A stretch of DNA of 45,077 nucleotides from an uncultured Clostridia bacterium (GTDB lineage Bacteria; Bacillota; Clostridia; Christensenellales; Aristaeellaceae), in assembly GCA_944364075.1 (NCBI GenBank), contig CALVVZ010000005.1:1-45077 (forward strand), in the 5' to 3' direction. The notes under the pieces are model-generated. The model ran no database searches and had not been told where the DNA came from. It saw nothing but the letters and a program-made list of their open reading frames with translations. The position numbers and the translations under genes were made by a program. Below are positions 11,491 through 18,320 of this stretch, in pieces; position 1 is the first letter of the stretch; each line of letters opens with the position of its first letter.

Positions 11491-12228
11491 TTACCACTTG
11501 TGACCGCAATTAGTGCAGCGATATTGTTTGCCAATGAGGCCGGAAGCCAATCCCTGCGCCGCAACGCTGATAGAGCGGTCAAGGACAGAAATTTTTTCTC
11601 CGGCTGGTCTATGACACATGGGGCAGACGATTGAAGAAGGCGTGTATGGGGTATAGCCATGAAGGCCGTCTATTGCGTTAAATCTTTCCTCTTTATAGGC
11701 ATAATCGCCCATCTCTTTATATCTCTCATATTCAGCTTTTTCTCTAACACGTTCCCGTCTGGTGAAGAAGAAAGCGAATATGCCGGCTCCAACAGACAAT
11801 ATCGACATTATGATATTTCCAGCGGAAGTATCAATTTTTACACCCAGTAATAGTGACAGTACAAGGAGGAGCAAAGGAGAACCGATAAAAAAAGAAGCGC
11901 ATCCGTATCCAAAGCAGCCAGAGTTTGTCTCTGATGGGTCTTCAGGAACGGACATGCAGCTTATCTTCTTATCCCGCTCTATTTCTTCATCCATATCCCA
12001 CCCTTTCCGTATTCCTTTTATTGTCTCTACTCCAAGCACGCCTTCGTGGATTAATTTCTCAATTTCTTTTTGCTTTTGGACTTTCTCTTCTTGTTCTCTT
12101 TTTAGTGCCTGTTCTTCTTCCTGTAATCTTTTAAAATGCTCTGCGATGTTATAACCACAACCTGGGCAAGACGTGGTAGTGTCTGATACTCTCTCTCTAC
12201 CGCACTCGGGGCAAGTTATAAGCGCCAT
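11491..12228 (-). CDS. Membrane protein with N- and C-terminal zinc ribbons, copy B
   Basis: A 245-residue protein of unknown function. The N-terminus is a zinc ribbon (CPECG near residue 6, CPGCG near 21). A charged helix follows (about 30-60), then the conserved segment GVLGVETIKGIRKGWDMDEE. Two hydrophobic segments follow around residues 110-155 (SPLLLLVLSLLLGVKI; IMSILSVGAGIFAFFFT). The C-terminal region has a second Cys pair set (CPMC near 200, CTNCGHKW at the very end). It is full-length homologous to the gene upstream. The ribosome site AAGGAG precedes ATG 12228. The design suggests an inner-membrane protein with metal-binding cytosolic ends, perhaps a sensor or scaffold. It belongs to the AT-richer island and shares an operon with a helicase. 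Confidence 0.75.
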   Translation of the reverse strand: MALITCPECGRERVSDTTTSCPGCGYNIAEHFKRLQEEEQALKREQEEKVQKQKEIEKLIHEGVLGVETIKGIRKGWDMDEEIERDKKISCMSVPEDPSETNSGCFGYGCASFFIGSPLLLLVLSLLLGVKIDTSAGNIIMSILSVGAGIFAFFFTRRERVREKAEYERYKEMGDYAYKEERFNAIDGLHGYTPYTPSSIVCPMCHRPAGEKISVLDRSISVAAQGLASGLIGKQYRCTNCGHKW

Positions 12229-12248
12229 TTAGATTCTCCTTGCTATTT

Positions 12249-12989
12249 TTACCACTTGTGACCGCAGCTCTTACAACGATATTGTTTGCCTATATCGCTT
12301 GAAGCCAGGCCAAGTGCTGTTGTACTGACTACGCGCCGGGTTGCAGAAATCTTTTCTCCTGAAGGCATATGGCACATGGGACACCATATAATGGATGCTT
12401 GCTGTTGCTGTTGTTGGTAAAGTGTGGTGAGAGGGTCTTTATTGGCTTGGGCGCGTTCTTTTTCTTCATACTTGCGTTTCTTGTATTCGCGTTCTCCAAG
12501 CTCCTGATAGAGTTGATATTCGGCTTTGTCTTTCTCATAGGAAGACCAAGATGAACCCAAACCCCAAAGCCCAAGGCCAATCAAGAAACCATATATAAGG
12601 AACATCCCGAAAGAAAGCTCATCTAGTGTAGCTGCAAGAATTATCCCCAATAATCCCAATCCAACAAAAATACCTCCGAACCAGAAGCCTGCTTGATTTG
12701 ATTTTAGAGATTGTGAGTTGTCTTCGGGTATTTTTTGCTTATCAATTTCTTTGTCTCTTTTTATTTCTTTATCCATATTCCTCCCTTCTTGGATACCTTT
12801 GATTGTGCTTGCACTAAGAACGCCCTTCTTTGTTAATTCGTCTATCTCTGCTTTTTTTCTTTCATCTTCTCGTTTTGCTTTATTTAACTGTGTAAAGTAA
12901 TCTGCAATATGATACCCGCAATTAGGGCAGGCAGTCGCAGTATCTGATACGTTCTTTTTCCCACATTCGGGACATGTGACAAGCGCCAT
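12249..12989 (-). CDS. Membrane protein with N- and C-terminal zinc ribbons, copy A
   Basis: A 246-residue paralogue of the next gene. It carries an N-terminal ribbon (MALVTCPECGKKN with CPNCG), a charged helix, the shared segment GVLSASTIKGIQEGRNMDKE, two membrane spans near residues 100-150 (FGGIFVGLGLLGIILAATL; GMFLIYGFLIGLGLWGLG), a charged linker ending in a short glutamine run (QQQQQQ near 190-195), and a C-terminal ribbon (CPMC ... CKSCGHKW). Paralogy within one operon suggests a heteromeric pair. It starts at ATG 12989 behind AAAGGAG and lies 37 bases after the helicase gene. Function is unknown; a zinc-dependent membrane adaptor is possible. Confidence 0.75.
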   Translation of the reverse strand: MALVTCPECGKKNVSDTATACPNCGYHIADYFTQLNKAKREDERKKAEIDELTKKGVLSASTIKGIQEGRNMDKEIKRDKEIDKQKIPEDNSQSLKSNQAGFWFGGIFVGLGLLGIILAATLDELSFGMFLIYGFLIGLGLWGLGSSWSSYEKDKAEYQLYQELGEREYKKRKYEEKERAQANKDPLTTLYQQQQQQASIIWCPMCHMPSGEKISATRRVVSTTALGLASSDIGKQYRCKSCGHKW

Positions 12990-13026
12990 TTAGATTCTCC
13001 TTTCCTTGCAAAATGCCTACCTGTGA

Positions 13027-15846
13027 TTATGAGCGCACAATAATTAGCTGTTCCACAGCTCTAGTATAAGCAATATACTTCTCATTGTCAACCATTCCTG
13101 TGGGGATAACAACGGCCAGATCAAATTCCAGACCTTTTGCACTTGTTGTTGAAAGAACGGAGATTTTACCAGCTTGTACTTTATCCCAAGACATAATTTC
13201 CGGGTCAAGCAATCTGTATAGCATATTAGATGTAGACTGTTCGCCATAATGATAAAGTATAGCCACCGTGCGCTTAGCATCCTGCTTTTGAAATTGGACA
13301 GCTTCCTGTATTGCAGCGTTCAGTGTTTTTATGGTGACTGGTTCCCCGGTAATGCCAATTGGCTTTACATTCATATGGAATTCTCTATTGCAGAACTCTG
13401 TAATCTCAACCGTATTGCGGTAGTTGTAATCCAGCTCTAAGACTTCCATTTTATGCCGGGACAGATCAGACCAATTTCGAATAGAGTGGCCTTGATATAT
13501 GCTTTGGTGCATATCTCCATACAAATTGAAGACGCAAGAAGGGCCTAGCACGTTACGCAGCAAATCATATTCGGATGGCGCGGCATCCTGGGCCTCATCA
13601 ATACAAAGGTAAGCATCGCCATGCAAAAGTGGCCCATAGTATAGATAACAGCAAAGCAAACGCAAATACAGTTTGTGGCGGTAGCATGTTCTATTGTATG
13701 CTTTATCTTGCTGTTTGAGCTGTTTAATTATGGGGGCTCTCATTAAATAATCAAATATATTGTCAAACTCCAATTTTTTAGCAACCAAATAACATTCGCG
13801 CAAATAGTCTTGCTCCTCGTCCGTTACCCCTTTTATAGCAGGGGACTTTAACTTGTCACGCAAGCTTTTCACTGCATTAATGGTCTTATTAACGAAGTTT
13901 ACTTTCGTTATAACATTGCTGAAAAGGGCGTTGTATTTTCTAAGCTCTTCATTATATATAGAAAATTCTGCCGAGGATAAATCCGGATAGTCCGAGTAAT
14001 CAAAAGCTTGCTGTATTTCTCTTATAATTGCGATTCTCTGCATGATTTTATCTTTGCTCAGAGCAGATACCATTGTGCTTGCTCTCTTCTGAGAAGTTTC
14101 CTTTTGCTTGGTAGTGTACGAGAGGCGGTTTAATAGATCTTGCTTTTCGTTGCGTAGGTCAATAGAAGCAATATAGATTACTTTAGCTCGTTCAATAAAA
14201 CGTTCATAATACCGGAGCTTTAATCTTGTTATTTCATCCTGATACCGGGCGCGATTATGCGTTTTGTATTTTTCTACTAGTGAGTTTATTTGGGCATACA
14301 AATCCGAAAGGGAAGCATGAATTTCTTTTGATATTGGGTCACGAAGGGTAATGATTGTATCGTAATCTTTTAATATCCTCTCAGGAAATGGTGAAATATA
14401 TATTGGCATTCCTTTAAGCCGTGTATCTATTGTGTATATTCTTCTGCGCATTTCTGATATTTCGCGGTCATTGGCTTGTATCGCACGCCGATACTTTTGA
14501 TATTGCGTGTGAGTGCCTAATTGAGTTTGCAGAATCTCACGCTCCACTTGCGCCCAAGCTTTTAGCTGAGAAGCAGCTGATTTCAATTCGGCTTCCGTAT
14601 GCTTTAGATTTTCACTACGTATTTCCAATGCGTTTTCTGCCGTCTGTGCTCTCTCTACTAAGCTTTCTCTTTCTTTTATTTCCCAATCCCAAGTGGAGAT
14701 AACTTGTTCTAATGTTCGTATGATATTTCTCGCAGTTTGGTAGGTATAATTGTGAGCGGATATTCCGCCGCCGCCCGCTTTTATTACAATTTTGTTTAAT
14801 TTTTGCACATCGAGTTTGTGCAGAATGCTCTCAAAATAGTGATTGTATCTATCTATAAAAATGTTCCCAGAAAGATACACAGTGGAACAAGAATCTCCAA
14901 AACGCTTTCTTTCGTCTTCAATATGATTTGGATCATAATCATTATGATCGTATTTTTTAAGCAACTGGATGTAATAATCCTCAAAAGTCGCACAGCTGAT
15001 GGAGTCGATAGAAAGCGTTTCTCTGTCAAATCGGATAAAAGAATTATATATTTCGCTAGGACTAATAATTCTTACGTTCGCAGGGGACAGCTTTGGATGA
15101 TTGGCTAAGAGATAGGAAAGCCGATGCAACATTATTTGCGTTTTACCGGAACCTGCACAGCCTTGCACAATGAAATTGTTATCATAAGGCTTGCTGATGA
15201 TATCAAATTGTATTTGACTTATAGAGCCAATTATTGTATTAGTTGCATGCTCACGTCTTTCATCTTTAATAAGGCGCAAGAGAAAAGGATCTATATAGGA
15301 TGTTTCATTCTGTTCAGTATTTTGCCCTAGCGTATCATGAAACTCTTTAAGCTCTCCCTTTTGAATGTCAAATACTCGTCTCAGTGTTTTTTTGCATGAT
15401 ACGCCGCTAACCGTTGCCTCGGGGCTATAATTTAGAGCGAACATTCCCATATCAGATGTCCAGCCCAAAACAATCTCATGCTCATTTATAACAATTGGCG
15501 ATACACCCACATAATAAGTTTTTGAAATGTGGTTGCCATCCTCTGTAAATTCTACATTGATACGATATTTATATGGTTGAGCCTTTTTGATTTCCCATGT
15601 ATTGCATTGATTTTCTAACTTGGTACACTCGTTGCGATCCCAATGTGCCTGATCTCTAGCTTCATTATCAATTATCATGCCAGAAAAGGACTTATTTAGT
15701 TTGCTTATTTGACGATCTAGATCATCAATCTGCTGAGTTATTTGCTTCTTTGTGCTTTCCAAATGAGCTTCTTCTTCAATTCGTGCATTGTGTTCCTGGT
15801 TGCGCTGAAAGGCGGCATCCTGTTGTTTCTGAGAGTCATGATTCAT
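13027..15846 (-). CDS. HelD/UvrD-like superfamily 1 helicase with long coiled-coil regions
   Basis: A 939-residue ATPase. Residues 1-60 are charged and helical (EEEAHLESTKKQITQQIDDL), as in HelD proteins. Walker A is GCAGSGKT near 229-236. A very long, largely helical insertion lies between about 370 and 720. Walker B is CIDEAQD near 748-754, then NLYGDMHQSIYQG near 775, LDYNYRNT near 806, SVLSTTSAKGLEFD near 900, and IAYTRAVEQLIIV at the end. These are superfamily 1A motifs. HelD relatives recycle RNA polymerase, while other UvrD-like enzymes act in repair or phage defence; the sequence does not decide which. The ATG at 15844-15846 follows AAGGAGGAG and is chosen over an upstream extension. 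Base composition is clearly AT-richer than the housekeeping genes on both sides. It is the first gene of the island operon. Confidence 0.85.
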   Translation of the reverse strand: MNHDSQKQQDAAFQRNQEHNARIEEEAHLESTKKQITQQIDDLDRQISKLNKSFSGMIIDNEARDQAHWDRNECTKLENQCNTWEIKKAQPYKYRINVEFTEDGNHISKTYYVGVSPIVINEHEIVLGWTSDMGMFALNYSPEATVSGVSCKKTLRRVFDIQKGELKEFHDTLGQNTEQNETSYIDPFLLRLIKDERREHATNTIIGSISQIQFDIISKPYDNNFIVQGCAGSGKTQIMLHRLSYLLANHPKLSPANVRIISPSEIYNSFIRFDRETLSIDSISCATFEDYYIQLLKKYDHNDYDPNHIEDERKRFGDSCSTVYLSGNIFIDRYNHYFESILHKLDVQKLNKIVIKAGGGGISAHNYTYQTARNIIRTLEQVISTWDWEIKERESLVERAQTAENALEIRSENLKHTEAELKSAASQLKAWAQVEREILQTQLGTHTQYQKYRRAIQANDREISEMRRRIYTIDTRLKGMPIYISPFPERILKDYDTIITLRDPISKEIHASLSDLYAQINSLVEKYKTHNRARYQDEITRLKLRYYERFIERAKVIYIASIDLRNEKQDLLNRLSYTTKQKETSQKRASTMVSALSKDKIMQRIAIIREIQQAFDYSDYPDLSSAEFSIYNEELRKYNALFSNVITKVNFVNKTINAVKSLRDKLKSPAIKGVTDEEQDYLRECYLVAKKLEFDNIFDYLMRAPIIKQLKQQDKAYNRTCYRHKLYLRLLCCYLYYGPLLHGDAYLCIDEAQDAAPSEYDLLRNVLGPSCVFNLYGDMHQSIYQGHSIRNWSDLSRHKMEVLELDYNYRNTVEITEFCNREFHMNVKPIGITGEPVTIKTLNAAIQEAVQFQKQDAKRTVAILYHYGEQSTSNMLYRLLDPEIMSWDKVQAGKISVLSTTSAKGLEFDLAVVIPTGMVDNEKYIAYTRAVEQLIIVRS

Positions 15847-15950
15847 CTGAGTCTCTCCTCCTTCTACGTCAATATATATACTTTCTATATCCTGGAAAGC
15901 AAACAATTCATTTTTACAAGAGCAGGGAGCGGGTGCTCAGGCGGCTCTAA

Positions 15951-16331
15951 ATAAGCGAATTGTTACTTCAGGGGAAAATAATTCAGGAAGGGACTTCTCA
16001 GGAGTTTAGAAATCTGGCTATATCGAACAACTACTCAACAAAGGAATTAACAAAGTATGTTACCAGAATTCAAAATGCAGCACAGCCTGTTAAATATCTA
16101 GGTACTCTACTAAAGTCTTCTTTAAAGTCTTTTGGGCTGAGTGCAGTACAGTTTGTTTTATTCTCAGGTGTAGCTAAGCTTATAACATTGGCGGCTATAG
16201 GCATTGATCAATACGTCAATTGGATAATATATGCTCAAGAAGCAGCAAAAAGCTGGGAAGAGACTCTAAAACGCAAGACAAAGCTATATAATCTATTGAG
16301 GATTACGAAAAAGAATACATTGATTAACTAA
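15951..16331 (+). pseudogene. Phage-like fragment, possibly from a tape-measure protein
   Basis: An open stretch with no ATG or ribosome site at its start (only TTG 15960), ending at a TAA. It encodes about 123 residues with NNYSTKELTKYVTRIQNA, then a hydrophobic segment (SAVQFVLFSGVAKLITLAAI) and a charged end. The pattern of a helical region followed by LKSFGLSAVQ and a membrane-like helix resembles parts of phage tail tape-measure proteins, but this is a tentative reading. It is probably a decayed remnant marking the edge of the AT-rich island. Confidence 0.35.
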
Positions 16332-16367
16332 GGAAGGGTGTAGGCCAGGCCATTATTAATCCTTTCC

Positions 16368-16577
16368 TCACCAATGTAATAGATAAATCTCGTTAAACAC
16401 CTGCACGATCAGCAAAAGCTTCTTTTTCTTTGAGAGAGTCGCGGCATCCGCAATATTGACAATACGCTTAGGTAGTGCCTTCATTCCAAAATAGCGTTTA
16501 TTATTTGATGCGGATTCCATGAAACAAACTAGCTTCTCTGGAGAGATTTGGTTAAGGTATTCCTCATATGGTGTTGG
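16368..16577 (-). pseudogene. Unrecognised gene remnant (3' end only)
   Basis: A minus-strand open stretch of about 69 codons lying between stop codons, with no start codon near its 5' end. It reads coherently (PTPYEEYLNQISPEKLVCFM ... FGMKALPKRIVNIADAATLS ... LLLIVQVFNEIYLLHW stop), with bacterial-like residue use rather than random sequence. It looks like the C-terminal end of a lost gene. I do not recognise the family. The remaining 100 bases to the dehydrogenase gene hold a short piece (about 16605-16650) resembling the repeat near 44735-44790. Confidence 0.35.
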
Positions 16578-16684
16578 TTACTTTTCCCCCTTGCTGGGTT
16601 GTTGATTATGCTTGCAAAATCAATTCCTTACAACTTCGGACGACCTCTGGTTGGCCGAACCTCCCGAGAGGGCTTTTGCAGCCA

Positions 16685-17644
16685 TCAATACCCCTGCGCC
16701 CGGTCCACCACGTTGTTCAGGGGTTGTCCCGCCAGGAAGCGCGTCAGGTTTTCCTTGAAGATTTGGAAAATGAACTGTCCGTTCACCAAATCGTCGTCAT
16801 GGCCGGAAATATGCGGCGTCAGAATCACCTGCTCCATGTCCCATAGGGGGCTGTCGGGGGGGAGGGGTTCCTTCTCCATAACATCCAGTACCGCGCCGGC
16901 GATGCGTTTTTCCCGCAGGGCATCCACCAGCGCAGCTTCATCCACGGTGCATCCGCGCCCGCAGTTTACCACAATGGTGCGCGGACTCATCTGTGCAAAA
17001 CATTCCCGGTTCAGCATACCGCGGGTGGCCGGTGTGCCGGGCAGGCACATCACCACCGCGTCCACATCCCGCACCGCCTCCGCCAGGCGGTCGGAGGTAT
17101 AGACCGTATCGAAATCCGCAGGCTTTTCCCCCACGGTGCGTCGCACGCCCCGCACCGTAGCGCCCATGGCCTTGGCGATATGCGCGAATCGGGAGCCAAT
17201 GTCCCCCATGCCCACCACCGTCAGCGTACTTTGATAAATGGAGCGGCAGTTCCCCATGCACCGCCATATATGCTGCTGCTGGTTGCGGGCGTAATCGGGC
17301 ATCAGGCGCATGAGCATCAAAAGGCCCCCCAGCATGTATTCCGCAATGGCAATGCCAAAGGCTCCTGAGCCGTTGGTGAGCACGGCGTCCTTGCACGCAA
17401 AGATGTCCCCGCAATACTTGTCCACCCCTGCCGAAGACGTTTGCAGCCACCTGAGCGCCGGAAGCTGCCGGATAATCTCCGGCGACATGCCCCCCAGCAC
17501 CGCCACGCAGTCCTGCAAGTCCTCCGCCCTGGGCGTCACGCCTTCGGCATACCATACAGTATCATAACCAGCCTCCTTGGCCAGGGCATCCAGTTCTTCC
17601 TTCTGCTCGGCCTGAAACGGCACGCGGCTAAACGCTATTTTCAT
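16685..17644 (-). CDS. D-isomer-specific 2-hydroxyacid dehydrogenase
   Basis: A 319-residue NAD(P)-dependent oxidoreductase acting on 2-keto/2-hydroxy acids; the exact substrate is not predictable. It shows the NAD-binding motif TVVGMGDIGSRFAHIAKAMG near residue 138, the catalytic Arg region VVNCGRGCTVDEAALVDALR near 225, the Glu in GAVLDVMEKEPLPPDSPLW and the catalytic His in ILTPHISGHDDD near 280. The size is typical. The start at 17644 (MKIAFSRVPF) follows GGGAAAGGGG at good spacing; an in-frame ATG nine codons upstream lacks a site. It is a monocistronic gene between the island and the copper operon. Confidence 0.9.
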   Translation of the reverse strand: MKIAFSRVPFQAEQKEELDALAKEAGYDTVWYAEGVTPRAEDLQDCVAVLGGMSPEIIRQLPALRWLQTSSAGVDKYCGDIFACKDAVLTNGSGAFGIAIAEYMLGGLLMLMRLMPDYARNQQQHIWRCMGNCRSIYQSTLTVVGMGDIGSRFAHIAKAMGATVRGVRRTVGEKPADFDTVYTSDRLAEAVRDVDAVVMCLPGTPATRGMLNRECFAQMSPRTIVVNCGRGCTVDEAALVDALREKRIAGAVLDVMEKEPLPPDSPLWDMEQVILTPHISGHDDDLVNGQFIFQIFKENLTRFLAGQPLNNVVDRAQGY

Positions 17645-17765
17645 GTCCAGTCCCCTTTCCCGGCAAGGCATTTACATGCGCCGTACCCGTCCCATGCCGA
17701 AAAACAATCTTTTTCCGTTATCGCCAACATATCATACCCGGCCACAAATGTAAAGCGCCTGTGCA

Positions 17766-17806
17766 GACAAAAAACAGCCCCCGCCCCTGCCGCATCTCCC
17801 GGCGGC
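17766..17806 (-). terminator. Possible terminator after csoR
   Basis: A short GCCGC/GCGGC stem (17802-17806 with 17789-17793) downstream of csoR is followed, after a 14-base GC-rich gap, by TTTTTTGTC on the minus strand. The gap makes it weak, but nothing better lies nearby. Confidence 0.35.
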
Positions 17807-17837
17807 AAGGTACGAGGGATGTTTGATTACGATTCCC

Positions 17838-18101
17838 TCATTTGTCCATTTTTTCCAGCAGTTTCATAACCTCGTCAATTTTCTCCTGACCCTTTCCCTG
17901 CTGAATGGCCTCGCTCATGCATCCCATCATGTGGGCGGCCAGCACCTCCCGGTTCGCCTTGCGGATCACCGCGGCGGTAGCCATGAGCTGATTGGAGATG
18001 TCCACGCAGTAGCGGTCCTCCTCCACCATTTTGAGGATGCCGTCCAGCTGTCCCCGGGCCGTGGAGATCAGGCGGCGGATTTTTTCGTGATCTGCTCGCA
18101 T
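17838..18101 (-). CDS. csoR: CsoR-family copper-sensing repressor
   Basis: An 87-residue all-helical repressor of the CsoR/RcnR family. Cu(I) binding to such proteins releases them from operator DNA and derepresses copper export. The ligand set matches copper sensors: Cys32 (DRYCVDIS), His57 and Cys61 (AAHMMGCM), corresponding to the C-H-C triad of characterised CsoR. The basic helix KIRRLISTARGQLDGILKMV is the usual N-terminal DNA-contact region. It starts 9 bases after the copA stop, so the operon order is copA then csoR. It probably autoregulates through the palindrome upstream of copA. Confidence 0.93.
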   Translation of the reverse strand: MRADHEKIRRLISTARGQLDGILKMVEEDRYCVDISNQLMATAAVIRKANREVLAAHMMGCMSEAIQQGKGQEKIDEVMKLLEKMDK

Positions 18102-18110
18102 GGCATCACC

Positions 18111-18320
18111 TTACAGCATTTTCACAGGGGTAAAATCCGCGCCACGGACAGCGTCCATGAGCAGCTCGTCGGCCACATCAGCCTGCAAGGTAATGGTAGC
18201 GGTTTTGCTGGCCAGGTCCACCACGCAGGCGCTCACGCCGGGCACGGCGCCGATGGCTTTTTCCACGCTCATCTTGCAGTGATTGCAGGACATCCCTTCC
18301 ACGATCATTTTCTTCTCCAT
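18111..18320 (-). CDS. copZ: Possible internally initiated CopZ copper chaperone
   Basis: Within copA and in the same frame, codon 774 is an ATG (MEKKMIVEGMSCNHCKMSVE) preceded by AAGGAGGAAA and 8 bases of spacing from the AGGAGG core, a near-ideal ribosome site. Initiation there would give a free 69-residue HMA protein with the length, start and GMSCNHC copper site of ordinary CopZ. The same bases encode Lys-Glu-Glu in the linker of the fusion. Either copZ was recently fused by loss of the copA stop, or both products are made. Expression is not shown by sequence alone. Confidence 0.5.
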   Translation of the reverse strand: MEKKMIVEGMSCNHCKMSVEKAIGAVPGVSACVVDLASKTATITLQADVADELLMDAVRGADFTPVKML

